A stretch of DNA of 36,246 bases from Cyclostephanos tholiformis (taxonomy: Eukaryota; Bacillariophyta; Thalassiosirophyceae; Thalassiosirales; Thalassiosiraceae). The notes under the pieces were generated by a model, which searched no databases, was not told the origin of the DNA, and was given only the letters and a program-made list of their open reading frames with translations. The DNA is taken from assembly GCA_036939975.1 (NCBI GenBank), contig JALLPB010000087.1:1-36246 (forward strand), in the 5' to 3' direction. Shown piece after piece: positions 17,812 through 26,849 of the stretch. The translations under genes were made by a program, and so were the position numbers. Every line of letters starts with the position of its first letter. Position 1 is the stretch's first letter.

Positions 17812-18963
17812 GATGGGAATGTTTGAGACGCAGATTGGCCTGATTAATTCTACTTGTTTAGACTGGAACATAGATATGAGAGCTCAAGTCACTGAACAAT
17901 TTACACATCATCAAGGAACTGCTGACCAAGGTAGGTTGTTTTTGTCTTGACCCAAGAATCCCACTATTCATTCATTTTTATACTTGTAGCTTGTCTCTCT
18001 CGTAGGACGAGTGCAGAGTCAAACACTTCCTTTTTCGAGTGATCTGGAACAATTTGCAAGTATATGTGCCCTTGATTCCTGTGAGCAGAGCTGCAGGCTT
18101 GATTTTGCTCCTGTCACAGTAACCACCAATGATTCAACAGATGAAGACATGTTCATGAATGGACTGCTAGGTCTAGACGAAGCATGTCCAAATAATATAA
18201 AAGTTGCAGACAGCATCGCCGACGATGGGACCTCTCATATGATGAGTGTGGCAGACAATACCCCTTATGATTACAAGTCCGATGCGCCGATCGAGAGTGG
18301 GGAGATGACACTGCCCAGCGTGTCGTCTGGGAGTGCCATCGCCATGAAAAATACTAGAAGGATGGTTGCAAGAGGAAGATGTTGTGCTCTGCCGAAAACA
18401 AACGATCTCGGCCACTTGAAGCCGCTTTTTAATGGTAAGTATGTTCTCTATCATAGGCCGCTAATACATTTGATAACATGACTCACTAACTTACACCAAT
18501 CAAAGTGGGAGAGGAGGTGTACATGGCTTGGTGGGATAGTACCCATGCCGTCATGGATGGAACGGACGCCACATGGTTTTCAGGGAGAGTGAAGTCATAC
18601 CTGGAAATTGATATTGACAGCCCCTATGGACCGAGTTGCTTTTACGTCATCTCATACAATGATGGCAATAAATCCGATGAGCTTGCAGACTATTGGGTAT
18701 TCTCGAACTTGGATTACCTTCTGTCCACAAGAGATGAGGTAGTCTTGAGTTGGATCTGGTTGAGGAATGAAACGGATCAAACTGTCAGCGAGGAAGATAT
18801 CTGGCCTCGAATTGTGGGTTGGTATGTTGTCATGACTGATGGGAAGGATCAATCATATCCTAGGTTGTCAGGTAAGACAGTTGAAATATGGCGTAATAAT
18901 GTTGTTCACAAGGCTGCCTTATGTTTTGGATTAAAGCATTGTCCTCGCGTATTGCCATTTTAG
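17812..18963 (+). pseudogene. Tudor-like domain exons, 3' part of the same decayed gene
   Basis: An open stretch to about 17931 (intron donor GTAGGT) joins, after an acceptor at about 18005, to a 140-residue acidic exon ending at 18434. Intron 18435-18505 (GTAAGT, CTAAC branch point, AAAG acceptor) joins in phase to VGEEVYMAWWD, then GTDATWFSGRVKSY and YVISYNDGNKSDELADYWVF. The pattern of a VGxxVYAxWW start, WFxGRV and a DG turn is that of a Tudor/SH3-like chromatin reader. The frame ends at TAG 18961-18963. Introns remain precise while reading frames between exons are broken upstream, so the decay looks recent. On its own, 18005-18963 could still be expressed. Confidence 0.5.
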
Positions 18964-19665
18964 ATGCATTAGATGCATATGACACCTCCGTGATACAATG
19001 CAAAGGCACAGGAACACTTCAAACCAACTTGAACAGACCAGATAAGTGGACTTGGTTCCTTAAGCAGTCTGGTTCAAAAGACAGCAACTATTGAGGCGAT
19101 CTGTTCACTCAGTAGGTGTTTCCCTGTCAACATAATTGATCCTTCAGGTAGTAAAAGCATACAGGTAATTTAGCTCAAGCTCATCGGAGAATAGCATGAA
19201 TCACCAAGTGAAGCTGTCAATTCAACGTTCTTATTCGTCATTGCCAAAGAAATGAATTATAGTAGTCAACGTAGAAATCAATTTTTTTCTTCTAATAATC
19301 ACTATGCACGAGCTAAGAAGAAGTGATACTATCCGCCCCACTCCAAGAGCTCGCATCTCATGCCACGAAGTGTCACTCTGCGTGAGCTAACATCACATGT
19401 CCAGGATGGGCCTACGGAAGTATTGGGTGGTAACATTATTTGATCCCATTGACCGCAAATGTCTTTCGCGCGAGACGCGCTGTGTTTAACGACAAACCAA
19501 TGATATCATTATCATAATAAGCTAACATATGAAAAGGCGTGTGTTCTTTTCGCCCAATGAAACATCTGCACGGCAAGGTCCAAGCGCGAAACCGTTGTCT
19601 CTTTGGCGAATATTTCTTCCTCAACACAAGCTCATTTCTCGTTCACAAAAAAAGTTCGTTTTGAC

Positions 19666-19697
<32 letters not shown>

Positions 19698-19720
19698 TGT
19701 GTCGTGTGTCCCATTGTCCT
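18964..19720. other. Intergenic, contains a 30-base C run
   Basis: No gene is seen. The stretch lies between the Tudor-like exon and the 3' end of the elongase gene. A pure run of 30 Cs occupies 19668-19697, just past the elongase stop codon, so on the elongase transcript it would be a G30 tract in the 3' UTR. The region before it is AT-rich and has no recognisable repeat. Confidence 0.6.
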
Positions 19721-20545
19721 TCACGCCATCTTGCTCTTCTTGGACGGTTTGATGTACGAGTTCATGAAAAACTGAGCGAAGAGGACGAAGAGGCTTAGTA
19801 TGTAACCGAAGTATACTCTCGTGATGCGAAGCGACAACTGATCGCAGCCGTGATAAATCAGGTGGGACGCCTGTGCCATCATGCACGTGAATTGGATAAG
19901 TTGGAACGACGTGAGGCTGGACTTCCACCATATGGGAAGGGACTTGCCAGTCTTAGGATCCTTGGTGTGCATGCATATGAAGTAATACGTGTACATGACA
20001 GTGTGGATGAAGCCGTTTAGGAGTATGGTGAGGTAGATGTCGCCGTCGTAGAGGACGTTCGATAGAAGCCAGTAGAAGAGGAAGATGGTGGTGTGATGGT
20101 AAACGTGGAGGAAGGAGAGCTGACGCCACTTCTTCCCTAGCACGATGAAGATGGTATCCCAGAAATCCCATACCTTGGAGATGTAGAACAGCCAGAGTAG
20201 GTTGCCGATGGGCGGGTCCGACACGTTGAACTTGTTGCATGTCGATAGAAAGGTATATCCGTTGCGATGGGCTAGGAAGCCGGCCTCGACCGTCATGTAC
20301 GCGCAAAGGAAGATCTGCGACACGTTGTATAGGAATTTGATAGGATACGGATCCATCGCGGGTAGGAATGGCATAACGCACGACCCTATCACGACGAACG
20401 ACACGTAGGCCAATGCGATGGTCCCCGCGGAGCGAAAGTCGCACAGGAACCAACCCTCGCGATCGCCTCGGAAGTTGCCCTGGGGATCCGACCAGTCGAT
20501 GATGGCCTGGCCGATCCTGTCCATGACGCTGTTGTACGCGTCCAT
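19721..20545 (-). CDS. ELO-family very-long-chain fatty acid elongase, delta-6 PUFA type
   Basis: The chosen start at 20545 gives 274 residues (MDAYNSVMDRIG...). The frame is open 51 codons further upstream, but that part is not elongase-like. Diagnostic features are KVWDFWDTIF (125-133), the histidine box HVYHH (147-151), NGFIHTVMYTYY (177-188) and QLIQF (215-219), plus about seven hydrophobic segments and a lysine-rich C-terminus (KPSKKSK) suited to ER retention. ELO enzymes condense malonyl-CoA with acyl-CoA in the ER. From memory the sequence is very close to the Thalassiosira delta-6 elongase that extends 18:4 and 18:3 in EPA/DHA synthesis; the glutamine in QLIQF and the HVYHH box fit the PUFA class. 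It is divergent from AspRS across a 284-base gap. Confidence 0.93.
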   Translation of the reverse strand: MDAYNSVMDRIGQAIIDWSDPQGNFRGDREGWFLCDFRSAGTIALAYVSFVVIGSCVMPFLPAMDPYPIKFLYNVSQIFLCAYMTVEAGFLAHRNGYTFLSTCNKFNVSDPPIGNLLWLFYISKVWDFWDTIFIVLGKKWRQLSFLHVYHHTTIFLFYWLLSNVLYDGDIYLTILLNGFIHTVMYTYYFICMHTKDPKTGKSLPIWWKSSLTSFQLIQFTCMMAQASHLIYHGCDQLSLRITRVYFGYILSLFVLFAQFFMNSYIKPSKKSKMA

Positions 20546-20829
20546 GTTGTTGTTGCTGCTGCCTCCCCTCTCTTCTAGAGAGTGAACTCGAATAAAAAAA
20601 TAAGGAATAATATGGACGACGTTACGATAACACTCTCGTCGTCGAATCTCCGAGTCAATCCGCCACCACGTACTTCTTACGCGCCATACATAAAACATCT
20701 CTCTACTATAGTGTATATCTGTCTACTAAAACTGTAAAAGAACCTCCACGTGGAGTATCGAACGGTCATGGGGCAAGCAAGACGGCCCAGGAACGCATTA
20801 TTATTTTTTGAGCCGTTGAGTCGGGCACC
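20546..20829. promoter_or_regulatory. Bidirectional promoter region, elongase (-) and AspRS (+)
   Basis: These 284 bases separate two divergent start codons, so both promoters must lie here or overlap the genes. The sequence changes from a GTT/GCT-rich stretch next to the elongase to AT-rich sequence around 20590-20630 and 20700-20740. No conserved element could be named. Confidence 0.5.
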
Positions 20830-22857
20830 ATGAGCGCCGAGGAGGGAGCGAATTCCACCGCCGCGGCCGCCGCCGAAATAATCGATCTCACCGAACGAAT
20901 CGCCTCCCTCGGCACATCCATCGCCGAGGCCAAGCGCGCGATGCTGCCGAAGGAGGAGTGGGATCCCCAGCTGCGGGAGATGCTGGACCTGAAGGCGCAG
21001 TTCAAGTCGCTGACCGGGATGGAATACCGTGCCGGGACCATCACCGACAAAACTGGGGAGGGAGGGGACGTCAAGGGGAACGAGGCAGAGGTAGTCGAGG
21101 TGGAGAAGGCGTCCGTGAAGAACGCCGATAAGCGCGCGAAGAAGGCGGCCGAGAAGGCCGCGAAGGAGGAGAAGAAGAGGTTACAGCGCGAGGAGCGCGA
21201 GCGTCGGGAGCGCGAGAAGGTCGAGAAACTCGCGAGCGCGGCGGGGGAGGATTGGAGTCACGTCTTCGGCGATGCGCCGATGGTCCAATCGACGACGAAG
21301 TCGAGGACGTGGACGAGGATCGGGAATCTCGGCAAGGACATGGAGGGGAGGGAGGTGTTGGTGCGAGGGTTCCTCCACGCGTCGCGGGGGGTGGGAAAGG
21401 GCTCGTTCGTCGTGGTGCGATCGTCGTTGTACACCGTCCAGTGCGTGGCGTTCGAGAAAAAGGGGGGCGAGGCGGGGGGGGGGATTCCGCCGGCGATGAT
21501 AAAATTCATGACGGCCGTGCCGGCGGAATCCGTCGTCGACGTATGCGGCATCCTCACCGTGCCAGAAAATGCCGTGGAGGGCGCGACGCAATCCGACGTG
21601 GAGATACAGGTTACCAAATTCCACTGCGTCCACAAGGCCATCGCGGCCATGCCCTTCCAGATGGTGGACGCGTGTCGTCCGGACCTCGTCAGGGAGACGG
21701 ACGTCGGCGCGTACGATCACGACGCCAACCGCTCCGGCTCCGCCGCCGATGCCGGGGGTAGGGTTGGACAGGAGACGCGACTCGACCATCGTTGGATCGA
21801 CCTACGCACGCCCGCGAATCAATCAATCTTCCGGATCCAGTCCGCCGTATGCGCCCTGTTCCGCGACTACCTCCTCTCCCAGGACTTCGTCGAGATACAC
21901 ACGCCCAAGCTCCTATCGGGCGCGAGCGAGGGAGGCGCGGACGTTTTCACGCTCGATTACTTCGGTAGGCCAGCTTGCCTGAGCATGAGCCCCCAGCTTC
22001 ACAAGCAGATGGCCGCGGCATGTGGCGGATTCGAGCGCGTGTTCGAGATCGGGCCTGTCTTCCGCGCCGAGAATTCCAACACGCGACGGCACCTGTGCGA
22101 ATTCACCGGGCTCGATTTCGAGATGGCGATTAACGAGCATTACGACGAGGTCCTTGACGTGCTCGGGGACCTATTCGTGTACATCTTCGACGGAATCAAG
22201 GACAAGTGCGGACAGGAGCTGCAGCGGATCAAGGAGCAGCACGGCTTTGACGACCTCCTGTACCTGAAGAAGACGCTGAAGATCGACTTCGCGACGGGTT
22301 GCAGATTGTTGAGGGAGGCGGGTGTGGATCAGGGGGACTACGACGACCTGAGCACGGAAAATGAGAAGAAGCTCGGTGATATCGTCAAGGAGAAGTACGG
22401 CACCGAGTTCTACATCATGGACAAGTATCCACTTTCGGTCCGGCCTTTCTATACGATGCCTGATCCAAACGTGAGTTTAATTATCTATGAAATTCGTGGC
22501 ACTTTTCGAGAACACTTCCATGCCCCCAACTAACCCTCCGATTTTTTTTTCGGTCGCATATAATATATTGTGTAGAACCCCCAATTATCCAACAGTTACG
22601 ACGTTTTTATCCGCGGTCAGGAGATCCTATCGGGAGCCCAACGCGTACACGAGCCGAAGCTCCTCGAGGAACGCGCGCGGGCGTGGGGCATCGACGTCGA
22701 GACGATCGCGTCCTACGTCGACTCCTTCCGTAATGGTGCGCTTCCGCACGGTGGGGGTGGGATCGGCCTCGAACGCGTGGTGATGCTTTATTTGGGTTTG
22801 CCCAACATACGCAAGAGTAGCATGTTCCCGCGCGATCCGAGACGAATTAGTCCATAA
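20830..22857 (+). CDS. DARS: Aspartyl-tRNA synthetase, cytosolic class IIb
   Basis: There are two exons, 20830-22470 and 22576-22857, joined in phase 0 (intron starts GTGAGT, branch CTAAC, ends TGTAG), giving 640 residues. Residues 15-60 ([16 protein letters not shown] to [12 protein letters not shown]) resemble a WHEP helical-hairpin domain. Residues 95-150 form a Lys/Glu-rich coiled coil. An OB-fold anticodon-binding domain follows ([16 protein letters not shown], about 180-280). The catalytic core has motif 2 in [17 protein letters not shown] and motif 3 in [13 protein letters not shown] near the C-terminus, and ends MFPRDPRR as in eukaryotic AspRS. The enzyme charges tRNA-Asp. No organelle presequence is seen, so a cytosolic role is likely. 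Known cytosolic AspRS usually has a basic N-terminal extension; a WHEP-like one is unusual. Confidence 0.95.
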
Positions 22858-23136
22858 AGTGTGACGTAGATAAAAACGTATTAGTGGCAAGTGACATTTG
22901 TTCCTTGTGGCCGAGATCGTTTCAAGGAATGAACGTTACAAGTAATTCGTGCAGTAGCCTACTATTACATTTTAGAAAAGGAAGTAAAGTCAACTTTTGA
23001 GATACATGGTAAAACAACTAGTTTGATTGGGGGTAAGTTCATTGCTGTTCATTTAAAAGTGAATATCATGTGAGCCCATGAGAGAAAACTGATCGATCTT
23101 TAGGGCTTTCTATCCTCAAAAATATATAGATACCAA
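22858..23136. other. Intergenic between convergent genes, nothing recognised
   Basis: AT-rich sequence between the AspRS stop and the stop of the minus-strand coiled-coil gene. No gene, repeat or RNA was recognised. Confidence 0.5.
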
Positions 23137-23442
23137 TCACTTTTCTCCATCGGAGGTGGATGCTACTCTTTCCCTGAATAATGATAGGTATTTTCGATTC
23201 GTCTCATACCTCGCCATGGCAGCATCGCGCTCCTCCATCGCGGCTAGTTCCGCGCTTATCAATTCCGGCAATTCGGTATCGTTCACTTGCAGATTGCGCT
23301 GCGCCTCCATATCGAGTAATCTGAGTTTCGTCTTGGCCTTCGTCAATGCGTCCGATGCCGATGTGAGCTTCGTTTCTTTCTCTAATAGGGCGGATTGTGC
23401 GTCGGCCGTTGCCTCCTCGAGTTGTTTCAGTTTCTGCTCCAT
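23137..23442 (-). CDS. Small coiled-coil protein, hypothetical
   Basis: The 101-residue protein is almost entirely helical, with heptad-like spacing of Leu/Ala and many Glu, Lys and Gln (MEQKLKQLEEATADAQ to AAMEERDAAMARYETN). It has no signal peptide or membrane segment. A CAG immediately before the ATG (TTTCAGGAATGG on the minus strand) could be an intron acceptor, so an upstream exon is possible. It is divergent from the gamma-carbonic-anhydrase-like gene, 175 bases apart. The family is not recognised; a subunit of a larger complex is a guess from size and shape only. Confidence 0.55.
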   Translation of the reverse strand: MEQKLKQLEEATADAQSALLEKETKLTSASDALTKAKTKLRLLDMEAQRNLQVNDTELPELISAELAAMEERDAAMARYETNRKYLSLFRERVASTSDGEK

Positions 23443-23617
23443 TCCTGAAATGGTTTCCTGTCGAGTTAGGAGGTAGGTACTTTAGTTTTTTTTTGTCTTT
23501 TCTGGTTTGAGGGTCTAGAAAAATGGCGGGATGCGATTTGACCCCCTTGCCCATGCCCACCTCGCTCCTTGAAACGACACCCTTTCTACAGGGGCAAAAA
23601 CGAAAATATAAGTAGCA

Positions 23618-24769
23618 ATGCCCGCCCCCACCGTACTCGCCGTACTGAGACACGTGCTCTCCCGTGCATTGCGCGAGACGGGTCAGGCGCTCGATCGAGT
23701 CGGCGTTCGGGGCGTTGTGCACGCGAACATGGGCAGGCGATTGGGCAATGACGATCCGTACATATTCAACGATCATTTGTGCCGTCATCGCAACGTCATG
23801 GGCCTCCTGAGGAGGGGCGAACCGAACGTGCCAGGCCTGACCGATGGCGGGGGGGGGGGAGACGGCGACGGTGGCATCGCGTTCCTCGCGCCGTGCGCCA
23901 CCCTCATAGGCAACGTCCACCTCTCCCCGAATGTATCGATATTTTACAAGGCGTTGCTCAAGGCGGACGTGGCCGCGTACGGTATCGGGACGGTGAATAC
24001 ACCCGAGGAGGAAAGTCGATGGCGATCATTACCTGTCGGGGGCAACGAGCGCAAGCTCGACGCCGGCATATTCGATTCATCGAGCGGGATTGGACATCCG
24101 ACCATCGGCGGTGCCAACGGGGGGGGGATATACGTCGGTGTTGGAACGAACATACAGGATGGATGCATAGTGACATCCTACGAGGGTCATTCGAATATCG
24201 GAAGTTACGTCACGGTCGGACACGCCGCTCACATACACTCGGCGACTGTCGGTGACGAGTGTCTCATCGGGATGGGCGCGATACTCAAGCCTGGATCCAT
24301 CGTCGAACGTCATTCGTTTGTGGCGGCGGGATCGGTAATCGAGCGGGGTCAGGTCGTGAAGGAGGGGGAGTTATGGGGCGGCAATCCAGCACGGAAATTG
24401 CGTGATCTGTCGTCCGAGGAGAGAGGTCGGCTGCGTACCCAGGCCGAGAAATACATAAACGTGGCACGATCGCATGGCCACGTCATGGAATTGGGTGGGA
24501 ACGTTCCGGATTCATACATACTACAATACGATGACCCGCCGTTGGGGGCGGGCGCTGCGTCAGCTCTTGATGGCGTGATTTCGGGGGACGAATCGAGTAA
24601 ATGGATGGAACTCCCGAGTGGTCACGAGGAGAATAGTAATCCGGTTCCCGAGGATGGATCAAAAGAGGACATCGAAGTCATCGGTCGTAAATCGTACCAC
24701 GATTATCGTGATGCGGATGCGAGTGTACCACACGAGCCGAGTGCGAGAGTGAAGGATGCAAACTTTTGA
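23618..24769 (+). CDS. Gamma-carbonic-anhydrase-like protein (mitochondrial complex I type)
   Basis: The 383-residue protein opens with a basic amphipathic helix and RETGQALDRVG (19-29), the hallmark of mitochondrial gamma-CA/CAL subunits of complex I. The left-handed beta-helix follows: APCATLIGNVHLSPNVSIFY (91-110), VGVGTNIQDGCIV (173-185), YVTVGHAAHIHSATVGDECLIGMGA (197-221) and GELWGGNPARKLR (250-262). His202 and His207 match two zinc ligands of active gamma-CA, but the position of the first ligand is Thr186. An insert of about 45 residues (about 122-170, Gly-rich) splits the first coils, and the acidic C-terminal tail is longer than usual. It is probably a structural or altered-activity member of the complex I carbonic anhydrase domain. 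A G run near 23850 lies in frame. Confidence 0.87.
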   Translation: MPAPTVLAVLRHVLSRALRETGQALDRVGVRGVVHANMGRRLGNDDPYIFNDHLCRHRNVMGLLRRGEPNVPGLTDGGGGGDGDGGIAFLAPCATLIGNVHLSPNVSIFYKALLKADVAAYGIGTVNTPEEESRWRSLPVGGNERKLDAGIFDSSSGIGHPTIGGANGGGIYVGVGTNIQDGCIVTSYEGHSNIGSYVTVGHAAHIHSATVGDECLIGMGAILKPGSIVERHSFVAAGSVIERGQVVKEGELWGGNPARKLRDLSSEERGRLRTQAEKYINVARSHGHVMELGGNVPDSYILQYDDPPLGAGAASALDGVISGDESSKWMELPSGHEENSNPVPEDGSKEDIEVIGRKSYHDYRDADASVPHEPSARVKDANF

Positions 24770-25119
24770 ATACTTTTTTAATTCACTGTAAACAGGAGGA
24801 AAGGATTTCAATCTTTCGCGCGATTAATTTTTTAAGGAACACTCACATCGTGAACTTCCAATTCACTCGAAAAAATAATGATCGCGTAATTTTTCTGATT
24901 TTATATCCCTTTCCCGCCCGGAGACAATGGGATAGTTGGGGTAGGTATCTAGTTCGCCACGGTTTTAATTGATGGGAATTAGGATTTTATAATACATATG
25001 GGCCGCATATGCTTCTATGCAGTCTGGATGATATTTTGGCTCTGAACCCGGCCATACCCTACCAGCTTCTGACCTTCTTCTCCCTACACACATCTATTAA
25101 TAAATCTCCATCTCCAATT
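24770..25119. other. Intergenic, AT-rich, no gene recognised
   Basis: Sequence downstream of the gamma-CA-like gene up to the first single-N gap at 25120. A short open frame at 24766-24972 has no recognisable content. Confidence 0.45.
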
Positions 25120-25120
25120 N
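25120..25120. other. Single unresolved base (N), probable contig join
   Basis: One N occurs at 25120 and another at 26212. The intervening 1,091 bases therefore may be a separately placed contig. No duplicated flank was seen at this N. Confidence 0.7.
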
Positions 25121-25783
25121 TTCATAAAAATCATTACTTTGCTTTTTTGTTATACTGCCACGGGAGGGAAAAATAAGGCTGGCCTCAGACGCAAGGAAGC
25201 TGCGAACAACGAAACAACCACGAAAAAAGAATCTATTGGTCCTCGAACGAAAGCGCTCTCGCGGGATATAAGCCATGCGTACGAAAGGCAACATACAACG
25301 AATTGCACACTCACCAAAAATCCTCCACTCGGTCAATCCATCAACGAGCTCCTCCTCCCCCACGGAGGAATAATTCAACTCCTCTCGGCGCTTGGCGGGC
25401 TCGCTCTTTCATCGATATGCATCATTCATTCCGACTACCACCCCCCCCCGCCATTTTCTGCCGTCGATGATCGATATAGGCATCAGATGCTGATAACCGA
25501 ACGAGAAAGCTTGGCGGAAGCAATTATCCCCGCCATGTTGTCGTGTGTGTGTTGTACTTACTCTCGTTCGCCGTCGGGGGGGGGGGCTCCAGTGGATGCC
25601 GGTCGTATTTATCGGTGGCACTGGGACCCAACGGATGCCCTTCCCCATCGAAGATGACCCGGAAACATCATGACTTAAACTCTCGGTGGAATCACCCGTC
25701 GTCGATCCGGGTTTTTTATGTCCCGCCTCGTCGATGATGGAACTCCGACGACTAAAAAAACGTCGGCGAATCTTATTTCCCAA
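25121..25783 (-). CDS. Possible spliced hypothetical gene, weak evidence
   Basis: Three minus-strand pieces could form one gene. Exon 1 runs from ATG at 25783 (MGNKIRRRFFSRRSS) to 25562, where a good GTAAGT donor occurs. A middle exon reads KSEPAKRREELNYSSVGEEELVDGLTEW in two parts, ending at 25315 before a GTGAGT donor. A short last exon after TGGCAG ends near or beyond the N at 25120. The middle piece has ordinary protein-like composition, whereas the intervening frames are arginine- or glycine-rich. No domain is recognised. The gene would be divergent from RTEL1. The start, internal acceptor and end are all uncertain. Confidence 0.3.
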
Positions 25784-26211
25784 TACTCCGTCCCTCCATT
25801 ATTTTCGATCTGTATAAAAAAGCCGTCCACACCCCCCCCCGGAGACACCGCACATAAAGCACTCCAACAACCCCCATGGATTATGGGGGAAAGTGCACGC
25901 GCTGCACCGCCAGGACTCAGGCGGATTCAAGTCCATCGCGACCGGTTGATTGTGAGGTTGTGTGTTGGTTGTGCGCACACACTTTTTTGTTCTATGTGTG
26001 TGTTAGAGCGGTAAGTGCGCCATAAATCGCACCCAGGCCGAACCAGGGCATGTAGGGGATCGCCGGAAAGGCGTCCTCAATGTGCGAACGTCTGTGGCCT
26101 TGTACTAAGGCCCAGACGTAGCAGATCGGGAGAAATGAGAGGGGGAGCCTCTAAGGATACATAGAGGGTGCTAATTATCTATGATTTCGAGAAAAATCTA
26201 CCGTGTGTTGC
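25784..26211. other. Upstream of RTEL1: hairpin-rich stretch
   Basis: No protein is supported. Several perfect or near-perfect short hairpins follow one another: 25871-25889, 25893-25907, 26015-26032, 26061-26073 (GGAAA loop), 26089-26118 (12-base arms with one bulge) and 26148-26167. I could not match the stretch to any structured RNA I know (tRNA, 5S, SRP, RNase P and U snRNA signatures are absent). Confidence 0.4.
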
Positions 26212-26292
26212 NGAAATGAGAGGGGGAGCCTCTAAGGATACATAGAGGGTGCTAATTATCTATGATTTCGAGAAAAATCTACCGTGTGTTGC
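26132..26292. repeat. Exact 80-base direct duplication either side of an N
   Basis: 26132-26211 and 26213-26292 are identical over 80 bases, separated only by the N at 26212. This is what an unmerged overlap between two contigs looks like, so the region is probably present once in the genome. Confidence 0.85.
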
Positions 26293-26309
26293 TTATGCCC
26301 CGGTGGTGC

Positions 26310-26332
26310 TTATGCCCCGGCGAAAACGGTAG
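26310..26332 (+). promoter_or_regulatory. 23-base motif upstream of RTEL1, shared with the convergent neighbour
   Basis: The motif begins TTATGCCCCGGCGAAAA and ends GGTAG. It matches the reverse complement of 32832-32854 at 22 of 23 positions. It sits 64 bases before the RTEL1 ATG, in the same orientation relative to its gene as the other copy. A partial copy (TGCTTATGCCCCGG, 26290-26303) precedes it. The GGCGAAAA part resembles, but does not strictly match, E2F-type sites. A transposon terminal repeat is the alternative. Confidence 0.45.
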
Positions 26333-26396
26333 GTACCCTCCACTACTAACATTCCATTCTCTCCGCTGGCTGGTCCATGGCTCGCGTCGGGGAGAA

Positions 26397-26810
26397 ATGT
26401 TCAACGCGGCGAATAGGAAGCGACCCTTCAAGGCCGTCGGCGCCTCGTCATCGTCTTCCAACGACGGCGACGGTGGCGTTGGTCGCGTCGGTCGCGTCGG
26501 AGTCGGCGTCGGCGGGGACGGGATCGCCATCAACGACGACGACCGCCATCCCGACTCTAGCAACATACGCAACTCGAAATCGTCGACACCGCCCACGACC
26601 GTCGTGACGAGCGGGGGGATCGAGGTACACTTCCCGTTTCGGCCGTACGACGTGCAGCGCGATTACATGAACGCGGTGGTCACGGCATTGCGGGATGGAA
26701 CGAACGCGTTGCTCGAGTCGCCCACCGGCACCGGCAAGACGCTCTGTTTGTTGTGCGCCGCGCTCGCTTGGCAACGACACGAAAGGGGCAGGATCGCATC
26801 CTCTTCCTCA

Positions 26811-26849
<39 letters not shown>

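Noticed and set aside
23204..23920. Minus-strand 238-codon frame overlapping the gamma-CA-like gene
   Set aside because: It overlaps both well-supported genes in other frames and has no domain.
26262..26396. Upstream extension of the RTEL1 frame
   Set aside because: It would begin in the duplicated 80-base segment and cover the shared promoter motif; its residues do not resemble RTEL1. The ATG at 26397 is preferred.
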